NCBI RefSeq assembly: GCF_018129405.1
Contig: NZ_JAFCLP010000010.1
Location: 1-64,000, forward strand
DNA: 64,000 nt
Direction: 5' to 3'
Source of the DNA: Bradyrhizobium iriomotense
GTDB lineage: Bacteria; Pseudomonadota; Alphaproteobacteria; Rhizobiales; Xanthobacteraceae
This document shows, one piece after another, positions 33,401-42,022 of the stretch. A model generated the notes under the pieces. That model was not told the DNA's origin and searched no databases. It saw nothing but the letters and a program-made list of their open reading frames with translations. Made by a program: the position numbers and the translations under genes. Position 1 is the stretch's first letter. Every line of letters begins with the position of its first letter.

Positions 33401-36291
33401 GGAATCCACGGCGCGCCAAGGCGTACGGTGATGTCCGAGGGCCGAAGGTCGGCGGGCTGTACCTCGCGCAGGGCGGTCACGTTGCGCGCATAGACAGGGT
33501 CGAGCGCAGCCGCCGCTTCCGCAACCTTCAGCTTGTCGCGCACACCTCCCGACAGATAGGCGTCGGCGGTCTGCCACGACCCACCGCTGGGATCGCGGAA
33601 GATGGCGCTGCCAAGCTCGGCAATGACGTCGTCCGCGTCACGGTGCACGAGCTCCGCGATGTGGTCGGGGTCGACATGGCCGCGCTCGTTGAGGACGACG
33701 GCCAGCGCGTCGGCGGCGCTGGTGATGACGGGCGGCGCCGGCGGAGCGATCACGCGCTCGGTGAAGATCGGACCCGGCTTCGCCGTGTCGGACTCGAGGT
33801 CGTAGTCTTCGATCGAGGCCACGAGCCAGCAGTCCGGATCGTCCAGGAATGGCAGAAAGTTCGGCCTGCGGTGCGTTTCGCGGACCTCGCCGGTCTCGTC
33901 GTCCTCAGCCGTCGACACGACGGTCGTGTTGATCGGCCCGAAGGCGCGCACGAAGTTCGACCACACGATGCGTAAGCGGACCTGCGCGTCCTTCCACGGC
34001 CGGTCGAGCTCCTGACACTTCAGCACCTCGCGGACCGCATCGCGGATCGGGATCAGCTTCTGGATGATCCGAGCGTGCTTGTCCGGAACACCGGCGGCAC
34101 TGCGGCCCTTGCGAACCGTGACGGCAACTGGCCGGCCGTCAAGGATCTGCATCAAGCCATGCCGGCTATCGAGCAGATAGCTGCCCTCGCGCGCCGTGAG
34201 GCTCGCCGAGCCCTCCGACTTCGCCGGCACGGTCTCGCACTCGTCGTCTGGGTCGATCGCCTCCGGTTCGCCGTCATAGATTGCGACCGGAAGGAGGTTG
34301 ATCGCGTCGTCCAGCGCAGCCACGAGGTCCTCGCCGTCACTCGGCAGACAGGTGTAGGTCTCGCCGAACGGGCCGGAGGTCAGCGCGTGCGCGCCGAGCA
34401 CAAGGCGGCGATGGCACGCGAACCAGCGGTTGACGCGGATTGCGCCCTCGTCCTCGGTCGCCGGGCATACCTCCTCCAGGTCGAGCCAGGATAGGTCGCC
34501 TTCGGGCTCGCCGTGCTTGCGCCGCCGGAAGAACAGGATGTCGACCACGACGTTGGTGCCGGCATCGGCGCGGAAGCTGCCTTCTGGCAGACGGATGGCA
34601 CTGATGAGATCGGCGTACTTTGCAATCAGCGCGCGCGCCGAGCCATCCACCTTGTCCATCGTGCCTTGGGACGTGACGAAGGCGGCAAGCCCGCCCGGCT
34701 TCAGCAGCTTGATCGCCTTGACGATGAAATAGTCGTGGAGTCGCAGACCGAGCGAGCGCAGCGCGCGGTCCGAGCGGACGGTGCGATCGGAGAAGGGCGG
34801 ATTGCCGATCACGAGGTCAAACCGCGCCGGCAGCTCGGTGTGCGCGAAATCGCCGATGACGATCCGCCCCCTCGGCTGCAATAGCTGCGCGATGCGCGCT
34901 GTGACGGGATCGAGCTCGACGCCGGTGACGTGGGAGACCTCGTGCAGAACCGGCGGCATCAGCGCTGGAAACATGCCGGTGCCGATGCCGGGCTCGAGCA
35001 CGCGGCCGCCGCGCCAGCCGAGACGCAGCAAACCCGCCCACATCGCCCGGACGATGAACTCCGGCGTGAAATGGGCATACTGCGTGCAGCGTGCAAGCGA
35101 AGCGTAGTCAGCCTCATTGACCGCATCCTGCAGGTCGGCCCCGATCTCGTCCCAGCCCTTCGCGAATTCGGTTTCGCCGGGTCGGCGGAAAACGCCATTG
35201 GCGAGCTCTGAGGCGCCGAAGCCGGTAAAGCGGATCAGTTGCCGCTGCTCCTCGACCGTCGCGGGCCGTTGCGCGGCCTCGATCTGTGCGGCGAGCCGAA
35301 CTGCGGCGATGCCGTCGCGGGCGCGCTGCTTCCAGTTCTTTGCGAGTCCGCGCTCGCCGGTAAGATAGAAATTGTCGCCACGCTTGCGGGGACCGGACTC
35401 TGAGCACCGCGCCGATCCGACCACCGGCGCTGCCGAGGTCGGCGTCGACGGCGGCGGATCATCCTCATGGTCATCATCGCCGGCGAAAGCCGTGACGCCA
35501 AGGCCGAGGCTGGATGAAAGGGCGGTATTGCCGAAGAGGTCGAGGGTGAAAGGATCGTCATGCGCCATGGGAAATGTCCTCCAGTTACGCGCGCGCCGCC
35601 GTCCGCCGGCGCGGGTTGCGACGGACGGCTCGGCGTTGCGGGTGTCGATGAGTGGACCGGCACCTAGCCGGGTGCTGAAATGCGACGCCCGGCGCGAGGA
35701 CGGGCCGCCGCGGGGCGGGGAGGGGGGCAGCTTGGCCGCGATCTCGGCCTCGGTGAGGTCGTCGAGCAGCTTCAGGACTGTGCCACTCTGGCCGGCATAG
35801 ACGAGCATGGTGCGGCGGCCGCGCATGGCCAGCGGCCAGCGCTCGCCGGCATAGCCGCGATAATCGTCATGCGTGCTCGACCAGATATGCTCGAGCCGCT
35901 CGTCGCGCGTCATCGCGCGCACGGGCCGTGACTCGCGCTCGATGATCGCCGCCTTCATGCACTCCGGCGACAGCCGATCGGAAAGATCGCAATAGCCATG
36001 GAACCAACGCCGCCTTCCGTCGATGGCAAGCGCGAAGAAGATGCTGGTGACGCTGCCCGTCATAAATTCGCGCATCGCGAACATGTCGGCGCGCATGAAC
36101 AGCGGCGGCAGGATCTCGAGCATGTAGTCGTGCTCACGCTCGTTGATCTCGAACCACTCGCCGGCGAAGAGACGCTGGCCTTCACCTTCGGCCATCGCGG
36201 GGTCGCCACGATGGCGGTTGAACAAGCGGTGCATCTCATGGCGCGTCGCAACGCCTTCGAGGACTTTACGGATAGTGGGGGAGGTGTGCAT
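30478..36291 (-). CDS. DUF1419-N6-adenine methylase-SNF2-like helicase reading frame
   Basis: One uninterrupted frame of 1937 codons. Residues 1-200 (MHTSPTIRKVLEGVATRHEM onward) are a DUF1419-type protein; a low-complexity linker follows to about residue 241; then MAHDDPFTLDLFGNTALSSS opens the usual plasmid methylase-helicase of 1696 residues. That part has methylase motifs RVLEPGIGTGMFPAL and VIGNPPF, a degenerate central region, helicase Walker A in AHAVGAGKTMTMAA, motif II VDEAQEFRKL and motif VI QREGRIERQGNQ. Relatives are usually two genes; an internal ATG at 35568 with a strong ribosome site suggests both a fused and a separate product may be made. Probable role: DNA modification and remodelling of the element. 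Confidence 0.82.
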   Translation of the reverse strand: MHTSPTIRKVLEGVATRHEMHRLFNRHRGDPAMAEGEGQRLFAGEWFEINEREHDYMLEILPPLFMRADMFAMREFMTGSVTSIFFALAIDGRRRWFHGYCDLSDRLSPECMKAAIIERESRPVRAMTRDERLEHIWSSTHDDYRGYAGERWPLAMRGRRTMLVYAGQSGTVLKLLDDLTEAEIAAKLPPSPPRGGPSSRRASHFSTRLGAGPLIDTRNAEPSVATRAGGRRRARNWRTFPMAHDDPFTLDLFGNTALSSSLGLGVTAFAGDDDHEDDPPPSTPTSAAPVVGSARCSESGPRKRGDNFYLTGERGLAKNWKQRARDGIAAVRLAAQIEAAQRPATVEEQRQLIRFTGFGASELANGVFRRPGETEFAKGWDEIGADLQDAVNEADYASLARCTQYAHFTPEFIVRAMWAGLLRLGWRGGRVLEPGIGTGMFPALMPPVLHEVSHVTGVELDPVTARIAQLLQPRGRIVIGDFAHTELPARFDLVIGNPPFSDRTVRSDRALRSLGLRLHDYFIVKAIKLLKPGGLAAFVTSQGTMDKVDGSARALIAKYADLISAIRLPEGSFRADAGTNVVVDILFFRRRKHGEPEGDLSWLDLEEVCPATEDEGAIRVNRWFACHRRLVLGAHALTSGPFGETYTCLPSDGEDLVAALDDAINLLPVAIYDGEPEAIDPDDECETVPAKSEGSASLTAREGSYLLDSRHGLMQILDGRPVAVTVRKGRSAAGVPDKHARIIQKLIPIRDAVREVLKCQELDRPWKDAQVRLRIVWSNFVRAFGPINTTVVSTAEDDETGEVRETHRRPNFLPFLDDPDCWLVASIEDYDLESDTAKPGPIFTERVIAPPAPPVITSAADALAVVLNERGHVDPDHIAELVHRDADDVIAELGSAIFRDPSGGSWQTADAYLSGGVRDKLKVAEAAAALDPVYARNVTALREVQPADLRPSDITVRLGAPWIPTADIVAFVKETMGTEIRIHHMPELASWTVEARQLGWMAAGTSEWGTERRHAGQLLSDALNSSVPQIFDTIKDGDSERRVLNVVDTEAAKEKLSRIKTAFQNWIWSDPDRTDRLARVYNDRFNNIVPRAFDGSHLKLPGASGAFVLYEHQKRGIWRVIASGATYLAHAVGAGKTMTMAAAIMEQRRLGLIAKAMLVVPGHCLAQAAREFLALYPGARILVADETNFTKDKRHRFLSRAATATWDAIIITHTAFRFIGVPSAFEQRMIQDELELYETLLIRVESDDRVSRKRLERLKEGLKERLEALATRKDDLLTISEIGVDQIIVDEAQEFRKLSFATDMSTLKGVDPNGSQRAWDLYVKSRFIETKNPGRALVLASGTPITNTVGEMFSVQRYLGYAALLDRGLHEFDAWASTFGDVSTELELQPSGKYKPVTRFATFVNVPELIAMFRSFADVVMPEDLRQYVKVPAISTGKRQILTAKPTPAFKRYQALLDARIKAIETRDRPPEPGDDILLSVITDGRHAAIDLRLVDPDHDNEPNNKLNLLVGNAFRIWKETSYNSYVRADGKPYELPGAAQMIFSDLGTISVEKTRGFSAYRWIRDGLVSMGVPPSEIAFMQDFKKSEAKQRLFGDVRAGKVRFLIGSSDTMGTGVNAQLRLKALHHLDVPWLPSQIAQREGRIERQGNQHDVIDIFAYATEGSLDASMWQNNERKARFIAAALSGDTSIRRLEDLGEGQANQFAIAKAIASGDQRLMLKAGLEADIARLERLRAAHIDDQHAVRRQIRDAERDIEFCARRIAEVGKDIERLVPTAGDAFAATVADTRYVERKEAGRALMKEILTLVQLQQEGATIIATIGGFDLEYSGERYGRDGYRYGTMLIRTGEAHEIELPLTVTSLGAISRLEHALDDFEGERERYRRRLADAYRRLASYRSREDGEFVFAADLAEKRRQLAEVEKALATDVEGGGESAIAA
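35566..35582 (-). promoter_or_regulatory. Internal ribosome binding site and start of the helicase
   Basis: On the minus strand GGAGG is followed nine bases later by ATG (start at 35568), giving MAHDDPFTLDLF. This lets the methylase-helicase be translated alone even though the DUF1419 frame reads into it without a stop. Confidence 0.6.
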
Positions 36292-36622
36292 GGGCGGCTC
36301 CTCTTGGCCTGGCCGGACTGACAGCGCGATCGATCCGCCTGATCCCTTCGTCACTTCAGTCCTTCATCACACCTCCTCGCCGGCCGCATCGAAGGTCCGG
36401 CGGGTCAAGGGCCGCGGAACGCGGGCGAAGCTTCACCCTTGACGCGACGGCCGGTCATGCGGCAGCGCTCATTCCCATTTCATCTTCCCTCCCTCGTCGT
36501 TCGACCTCCTTTTCCCTTCGCTCAATGCCGAGGCATCAGAGAGCCACTCATGCGGAGTCCTTGGCGCGGCGTCACTACGCAGCCTGCGCGTCGCCCTTGC
36601 GAACCACATCAACAGGCAGCCG

Positions 36623-37507
36623 TCAGGCCCTTAAATCCTCATTCCAGTCGCCGGCGCACGGCCGTAATCGGGCATACCGCGCACTCGCATCCGCTGCGAT
36701 GGCACGAACACCGTCGGCGTAGATGTCGCCTTGCCGATTGTTGTCGGTTGCTGCCACGAGCCGGGCGTTGGCGCGTTTGGCGAGGCCGCGAATGGCGTCA
36801 TCGGTCGCGGGCGACCAACCGCCACCGGTGCTGACATAAAGGGTGTCAGGGCGCAGGACCTCGATCGCGGCGAGGCTCATGGCATCTATGGCCGCCTCGG
36901 TGATGCAGATCCGCTCGCACTCTTCCGCCCCGAAGCGAAACAGCTCCTTGCCGCCGTCTGTGGCAAAACCCCGCCATGCCGGTCCACGCTCCTCCCAGCC
37001 AGTGAGCGCCCCAAGAGAATTGGTATGCGCCGCCCACATACTGCCTTGGGGGCCCTCTCGCAACCGATCGCTAGTGACCGCCTGCTTCACGATGTCCGCT
37101 GGCAGTCCGCGCTCGCCGGTAAGATAGCGCCAGGCTGGCGAGCCGGGGCCCGGCCTGAAGCGATGTCCCCACCGCTCTACGATGGACGCAAGGGCTTTGG
37201 GCCTTGCCGGGTGCTGCCAATCTGGTGCGCGAGGGACGAAGCCAACCATATCCGCAACACGGTCACATGCCTCGACGAAACCGTCGGCGCCGAGGTGTTC
37301 GGCAAGCGAAAACACGTCCCCCTTCGCCGGCGACAGGGGATCGAACCAGCCGCGGCCTTCGTGAATGACGATGACGATGTTGCTGTCGCGACGAAATTTG
37401 ATCGCGCGCCGGGTGCTTTCCTTGCGATCGACCTTCCAGCCGTCCTTCTCCAGCAGGGCTGCGCAGCCCACCTTTTCGCGCAGCTCTTCAATTTCTCTCT
37501 TGTTCAT
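36623..37507 (-). CDS. DUF3991/toprim-domain protein
   Basis: A 294-residue protein (MNKREIEELREKVGCAALLE). The N-terminal DUF3991 part contains IVIVIHEGRGWFDPLSPAKG and GDVFSLAEHLG, a CHC2-like primase region without zinc ligands. The C-terminal toprim fold shows the acidic motifs CITEAAIDAMSLAAIE and LVAATDNNRQGD. Such proteins are plasmid primase-like factors, possibly for second-strand synthesis after transfer. It lies upstream of the methylase-helicase on the same strand. Confidence 0.82.
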   Translation of the reverse strand: MNKREIEELREKVGCAALLEKDGWKVDRKESTRRAIKFRRDSNIVIVIHEGRGWFDPLSPAKGDVFSLAEHLGADGFVEACDRVADMVGFVPRAPDWQHPARPKALASIVERWGHRFRPGPGSPAWRYLTGERGLPADIVKQAVTSDRLREGPQGSMWAAHTNSLGALTGWEERGPAWRGFATDGGKELFRFGAEECERICITEAAIDAMSLAAIEVLRPDTLYVSTGGGWSPATDDAIRGLAKRANARLVAATDNNRQGDIYADGVRAIAADASARYARLRPCAGDWNEDLRA

Positions 37508-37711
37508 TTGTCTGCACCGGAGTCGCGCTGGCGAGATCCGGCCCCTTCATCTGTTGGTCTCACTTGTTCCTGGCCTTGCGGCACATCCCCGACCGGCCGC
37601 GAAGCCTGCCGAATGCAAGGGCGCGCTGATCAACCGTCAGTCGCCGCATCGGCGGCGCGGCGAAGCCTCCCTTGCAGCCGGCATGGCGCCAGCGGCAGCC
37701 GGCCACCCGGC

Positions 37712-37888
37712 TCAATGAGCCGGGCACCAGGGGTCGTATTCATGGACGATGGCGTCCTGATCGCCGTCGTATTCGCTGGAAACCATCACGCCGAATTCGC
37801 TCTCAGCCTGGAAAAGGATGACCGGCACCATCAGCGTGCGGGCCAGATCGAAGGCGTGGTTCTGAGCGAGGGTGAGATTGTGCGACAT
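37712..37888 (-). CDS. 58-residue conserved plasmid protein
   Basis: ATG at 37888 gives MSHNLTLAQNHAFDLARTLM, then VPVILFQAESEFGVMVSSEY and YDPWCPAH before TGA. The frame is clean, with a helix-then-strand pattern, and similar small proteins follow toprim/DUF1419 genes on related elements. No function known. A hairpin-rich region lies upstream. Confidence 0.6.
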   Translation of the reverse strand: MSHNLTLAQNHAFDLARTLMVPVILFQAESEFGVMVSSEYDGDQDAIVHEYDPWCPAH

Positions 37889-38533
37889 CGAAAGGCTCCC
37901 GTCTTGCGGCGGGGACCATCCCCGCTCGACAGGCGCCGACGTGTTCGGGGGCGGCTGCGGTCACCTCGCAGGCGAAGCCGAAGAGGTCGCACGCTTGCGT
38001 AGCGAACCCCTTGCGGGTTGATCGTGGAAGGCCGCAACCGAACCAAGGAAAGCCATTCGAGAGCGGGGTTGGTCCTTCACCGGAAGTATGGCGAGCCAGG
38101 GTGCACATCTTTCGTCCGGTGGATGCAATGCTGGTCTGTTGACAGCTAGAACAGCCGCCGTCCTTTTGTCGGGAGCGTAAGTGGATTTGCCCGCCTGAAG
38201 GTTGCCCGCGAAAGCGTCCTGCCCGAATACGCGGGCGCTTCCGATGACTCTGCAGCTGTCTTGTTCGACGACTCCGGCCGTTTCGCGTCAGGGATGGCAG
38301 CCCGTAAGGGGGAAGACCCGCTCGCGGGGCTTCAGCGCAGCCTCCAGCCCGGCCCGCAGGGCGACGCCCACCTTCTTCGCAATCAGAGGCGCACAACAGC
38401 CAATCTATTGCGGAGACCACTCGTTGAGCACCCTCAATCGCTTTGGTCACCGGTATTGAAAATCTGAATCGATAGGCCTGATCGATTCGATAACTTAATT
38501 GGACGGCGGTTTGGACAGTTGCGATTCTTGCGC
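37889..38533. other. Gene-free stretch upstream of the WGR gene
   Basis: About 645 bases separating divergent transcription units. It holds a GC-rich leader for the small gene at 37712 and a hairpin GCGCCCGCG-type element near 38225-38250. I see no frame I can support. Confidence 0.4.
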
Positions 38534-38791
38534 ATGTCCGAACTCACGGTGCCATACCTCGTGCTCCAACGTTGCGATCCGGCCCGCAACATGGCCAGGT
38601 TCTATGTACTCACGATCGAACCGACCCTGTTCGGTGATACCGCGCTGGTGCGCGAATGGGGGCGTCTCGGCCAACGCGGCCGCCGGCGGATGGATCTGTT
38701 TGCCGGGAGAGTCCAGGCCGTCGAAGAGCTCGAGGCCTGGCTCGTCCGCAAAACACGCCGTGGTTATGTACAAAAGAGTCCTGCGCCCTGA
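38534..38791 (+). CDS. WGR-domain protein
   Basis: An 85-residue protein, start at ATG 38534 (MSELTVPYLVLQRCDPARNM). It is a single WGR domain: ARFYVLTIEPTLFGDTALVR, then EWGRLGQRGRRRMDLFAGRV and a closing helix (AVEELEAWLVRKTRRGY). WGR domains bind nucleic-acid ends; stand-alone small versions are common on rhizobial plasmids, their function unclear. It is the intact paralogue of the TGA-interrupted gene at 20092-20322, and it converges on luxR. Confidence 0.85.
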   Translation: MSELTVPYLVLQRCDPARNMARFYVLTIEPTLFGDTALVREWGRLGQRGRRRMDLFAGRVQAVEELEAWLVRKTRRGYVQKSPAP

Positions 38792-38869
38792 GTGCAACCG
38801 CCCAGTCTCCCAACCTGATCGAACGGTCAATCTTGAGCACATCTTACAAGCCGATGGCTGTTTTGCGTA

Positions 38870-39598
38870 TTACGGGAGCAATCCCCGCCGAAACGCGAGA
38901 GCCACGGCATGGGGTAAGGTTAAAGCGGCAAGATTTCGCCTGGCATTGTCCAGATGAAATTTCACACCTCGCGGTGTAACATCAAGAAGCTCCGCAATAT
39001 CCTGCATCGTCTTGCCGTCAGAGATCCACGCGAGACACTGCCGCTCGCGCTGTGTGAGTGGGTTGCCCATCCCGCCGCCTGCCGCCGTGCGTCCGATCTT
39101 GGCACTCACATGTGCATGGTAGGTGAGACCCACCATTTCCAACATGTCCCGCGAGGTTTCGATGAAACGATCGAGGCCAAGGCTGCGGTCGTCCGCCGCC
39201 AAGGTGAACGCAGCGAACTGGTTTTGGCTGGAGGGAATGCGAATGGTCAGGCCGGTCCTGATCTTGAAGCTGAGAGCGTCGTCAAACAGACGGCGCTCTT
39301 TCGCCGAACGTGCACTTCGTGCGCCGCGTCCGTCCCAATGAATCATCCGACTTGACGTTCGCGGTTCCTGAAGAACGGGATCGATGTTGTGGTATCCTTC
39401 GCGAAAATAGTGGCTGGTCCAACTCTTCGGATAAGATGAGATCAGATTGGGGCCATTGGCACGTTGGCCAAGATAGGCGAACCAACGGAAGCCCAATGCA
39501 TGCGCTGTTCGTTCCGCGATACGCCGAAAATCATCTTCCGTATGCGCAGAGTGAAGACAATCGACAAACTCATCGCATGCTCTTTTAACATCTTTCAT
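38870..39598 (-). CDS. LuxR-family quorum-sensing regulator
   Basis: A 242-residue AHL-dependent activator. The N-terminal autoinducer-binding domain has the expected residues in GFRWFAYLG, WTSHYFREGYHNIDPV and MIHWDG. The C-terminal LuxR helix-turn-helix is intact: LTQRERQCLAWISDGKTMQD, then IAELLDVTPRGVKFHLDNAR. It is divergent from luxI, the arrangement of an autoregulated pair. It would sense the AHL made by the neighbour and activate the luxI-virB operon. Confidence 0.9.
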   Translation of the reverse strand: MKDVKRACDEFVDCLHSAHTEDDFRRIAERTAHALGFRWFAYLGQRANGPNLISSYPKSWTSHYFREGYHNIDPVLQEPRTSSRMIHWDGRGARSARSAKERRLFDDALSFKIRTGLTIRIPSSQNQFAAFTLAADDRSLGLDRFIETSRDMLEMVGLTYHAHVSAKIGRTAAGGGMGNPLTQRERQCLAWISDGKTMQDIAELLDVTPRGVKFHLDNARRNLAALTLPHAVALAFRRGLLP

Positions 39599-39973
39599 TG
39601 CACCACTTCAGTTGCTTCCTGGCCCCAAACGCGAGTCTTTTAACGATTCGCGCTGTACGTGCATGGCGTCTATTGACACGTTGCGGCAGCTTTGCGGCAA
39701 GAACAATTCTAAACCTGTGTCCTGACAGACTCGAAAATCAGACTCGTCTGAGCGCCGCTTTCAAGCAGCAACTGCAACCGCGAACATAGAGAGAGATGAA
39801 ACCGCCTCGGATTGCGGCGTTCTACCCGACGATTTTTCTCTGTCTACGGAACACGAGAAGTTTCATTGTTGTCCCGTCGAATCTCCGCGTCTTCGTCGCT
39901 ACCTTTTCCGAGACGGCGCGCGACGATCGCGCGCTGCGATTATTGGTCGCGGCCCCCACAGTTCCACGACGCC

Positions 39974-39989
39974 CTGTCAGAACCGACAG
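39974..39989. promoter_or_regulatory. Candidate lux box upstream of luxI
   Basis: CTGTCAGAACCGACAG, two 7-bp arms with one mismatch around AA, lies 66 bases upstream of the luxI start codon. Geometry and position fit a LuxR operator. The rest of 39599-40055 holds no convincing gene. Confidence 0.5.
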
Positions 39990-40055
39990 CGCAACGCCGT
40001 GACAACGGCTGCTTTTCTGATCTCGAAGCTGTGATTCGTAAGCTTGAGGTTAAGA

Positions 40056-40691
40056 ATGAAGGTCATTGTCCGTACCCGTGCTGCGCTGCTGCATGATTTC
40101 GAACTAGCGACGGGAATGCATCGTCTTCGAGGGCGCGTCTTCAAGGAGCGGCTCGATTGGGACGTCTCCATCTCTGACGGATTGGAGATCGATCAGTACG
40201 ACACACATAGCCCGATTTACCTCTTAGCGCTCGACCAGGGCGAGGTTGTCGGCTCTGTTCGCCTGCTGCCCACCACCGGGCCCAACATGCTCGCGGATAC
40301 GTTCCCAGTGTTGCTGGATGGTCACGCCGCACCGAAAGCCACCGGGATCTGGGAGAGCTCGCGTTTCTGCGTTGACACCAAGAACGTCACGGCGACAACA
40401 GAGAACGGACTGCGCGAAGCGACGTTCCTGCTCTTTGCGGCCATGATTGAATGGGGGCAGCAGTGCGACCTTCGGGCCATCGTAACGGTCACTGACCTGC
40501 GCATGGAGCGCATCCTGCGCCGAGCCGGATGGCATCTCGATCGTCTCGGGACACCCCGACAGATCGGGGCGACCAAAGCCGTGGCTGGACTATTGCCGAT
40601 CACCAATGACGCTCTCGGTGCGATCCGAGCGGCCGGGAAGATTTCCGGACCTGTCATTGACGCGCCGTCACGCCTGCCCTTCGCGGCATAG
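40056..40691 (+). CDS. LuxI-family acyl-homoserine lactone synthase
   Basis: A 211-residue AHL synthase, start at ATG 40056 with GAGG upstream. Conserved family residues are present: R24 and the FKERLDWDVSISDGLEIDQY block, then GEVVGSVRLLPTTGPNMLAD and GIWESSRFCVDT. It makes the signal from an acyl donor and S-adenosylmethionine; the acyl chain cannot be predicted. It is directly followed, after 40 bases, by the VirB1-like gene, so the signal gene appears to be the first gene of the transfer operon, a positive feedback arrangement also known for traI-trb of Ti plasmids. Confidence 0.92.
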   Translation: MKVIVRTRAALLHDFELATGMHRLRGRVFKERLDWDVSISDGLEIDQYDTHSPIYLLALDQGEVVGSVRLLPTTGPNMLADTFPVLLDGHAAPKATGIWESSRFCVDTKNVTATTENGLREATFLLFAAMIEWGQQCDLRAIVTVTDLRMERILRRAGWHLDRLGTPRQIGATKAVAGLLPITNDALGAIRAAGKISGPVIDAPSRLPFAA

Positions 40692-40731
40692 CGTCGAACG
40701 TCATCAGCTCCAGACAAGAAGGCGATCAACA

Positions 40732-41307
40732 ATGGATCCTGCGGCATTTGCTGCTCTGGTCGAGCAGTGCGCTCCAACACCGGACCTGGTGCGGCCGCTG
40801 ACGGCGATTGTGCGGCAGGCGAGCGCGTTCGAGCCGCTGCTCATCACAATTGAGGGGCGGAAACCGGTTCCGATCCTGGCGAGCGACCGCGAGGAAGCCA
40901 TTCAGCTCACGACTGAGGCCATCGCCACGGGCCAGCGGGTTCGAACTGGTCTTGCCCAACTTGACCCCGCGGAAACAAAGCAGGCCGGGCTGACGCCTGC
41001 GACGACATTCGACGCGTGTCAGCATATCGCTGGCCTTGGCAGATTGTTTGGCGCGCGACTGAAAGCGGCCAGCATCAAAAGCTCAGACCGCGACCAGGCT
41101 GTTGTCCGCGTTGTCGCAAGCTTCGCGGCGAGGGCTCCCAGCCAAACGGCCGAGCCTCACATCCAGCCAACCGCGTCCGCCGACACTGAGCGTTCCAACA
41201 GCGATGCGTCGCCGATCAATCCACCTTCACCGTTGGTCAGCGAGCATCCTCGCTGGGACGTCTATCGCTCAGGACGGGGCACATCAGCCTTCGTCTATGA
41301 CCGATAG
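40732..41307 (+). CDS. virB1: VirB1-like protein lacking the catalytic Glu
   Basis: A 191-residue protein in the virB1 position. Alignment by eye to VirB1 transglycosylases: LVEQCAPTPDLVRPLTAIVR matches the family start; where the catalytic VESRFDPL is expected it has RQASAFEPL, so the Glu is Ala; the motif GLxQIN is GLAQLD, followed by GLTPATTFDACQHIAGLGRL as in the family. It lacks an obvious signal peptide. The enzyme is therefore probably inactive, leaving a structural or scaffold role, or the assignment is a distant relative. Confidence 0.62.
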   Translation: MDPAAFAALVEQCAPTPDLVRPLTAIVRQASAFEPLLITIEGRKPVPILASDREEAIQLTTEAIATGQRVRTGLAQLDPAETKQAGLTPATTFDACQHIAGLGRLFGARLKAASIKSSDRDQAVVRVVASFAARAPSQTAEPHIQPTASADTERSNSDASPINPPSPLVSEHPRWDVYRSGRGTSAFVYDR

Positions 41308-41387
41308 GGATCGCCATTCTCTATCTCCACTCAAAAATACGCGGTCCGACCCTAGGGTCCGGCTGCAATGCCAATCGGAGCAGTGTC

Positions 41388-41684
41388 ATGACTTCTTTTC
41401 TTAAACACTCCGCCGCCCTGCTTTGCATGGGGGCCGTTCTCAGCATCGCGTTAGTAGAGCCGGCGCTGGCGCAGACCGCGAACATTGAGGGCGTGCTGCA
41501 GAACATCGTCAACATGTTGACGGGCAACGTTGCGCGCCTGCTGGCGACGCTGGCGGTCATCATCGTCGGCATCGCCTGGATGTTTGGCTACCTCGATCTG
41601 CGCAAGGCCGCCTATGTCGTCCTCGGTGTCGCCATCACGTTCGGTGCCTCAGAGGTGGTCTCAACCTTGACTGGAGGTCATTGA
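41388..41684 (+). CDS. virB2: VirB2 pilin
   Basis: A 98-residue pilin precursor. Signal peptide of about 28 residues (MTSFLKHSAALLCMGAVLSI ending EPALA-Q), then two hydrophobic segments (RLLATLAVIIVGIAWMFGYL and AAYVVLGVAITFGASEVVST) separated by a short basic loop, the TrbC/VirB2 layout. It forms the pilus of the type IV secretion system. Stop and the virB3 start overlap (TGATG), so they are coupled. Confidence 0.9.
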   Translation: MTSFLKHSAALLCMGAVLSIALVEPALAQTANIEGVLQNIVNMLTGNVARLLATLAVIIVGIAWMFGYLDLRKAAYVVLGVAITFGASEVVSTLTGGH

Positions 41685-42022
41685 TGGCCGAGGCCGCGCG
41701 TCTCACGGAGGACACCTTGTTCCTCGCCTGCACGCGTCCAGCCATGATTGCCGGTGTCACTATGGAAGCTATGGCGCTCAACGTGATGTTTTCCTGCATC
41801 CTGTTTCTGGTGGCCGGAAGCATCATCTACGGCCTGGTCGCGATTCCGATCCACGGTCTTTGCCGCATCATCTGCCGGCACGACCCCAATATGTTCCGAA
41901 TTCTTCTGGCCTGGATCGAAACGCGAGGACGCGCACGCAACGCCACATTCTGGGGTGGATCGTCCTGCACGCCGCTCAAACTCGTCAGGCGATATCGAAC
42001 CAGGGACCTCGGTTATGCGTAA
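41684..42022 (+). CDS. virB3: VirB3 inner-membrane protein
   Basis: A 112-residue protein; the start at 41684 overlaps the virB2 stop. It shows the VirB3 pattern: FLACTRPAMIAGVTMEAMAL, then one long hydrophobic region (VMFSCILFLVAGSIIYGLVA) and PIHGLCRIICRHDPNMFRIL. The C-terminal basic stretch is somewhat longer than in short VirB3 proteins. It couples to virB4 by an eight-base overlap. Confidence 0.88.
   Translation: MAEAARLTEDTLFLACTRPAMIAGVTMEAMALNVMFSCILFLVAGSIIYGLVAIPIHGLCRIICRHDPNMFRILLAWIETRGRARNATFWGGSSCTPLKLVRRYRTRDLGYA

Noticed and set aside
32956-33975. 339-codon plus-strand frame
   Set aside because: Antisense shadow inside the methylase-helicase gene; no recognisable domain.
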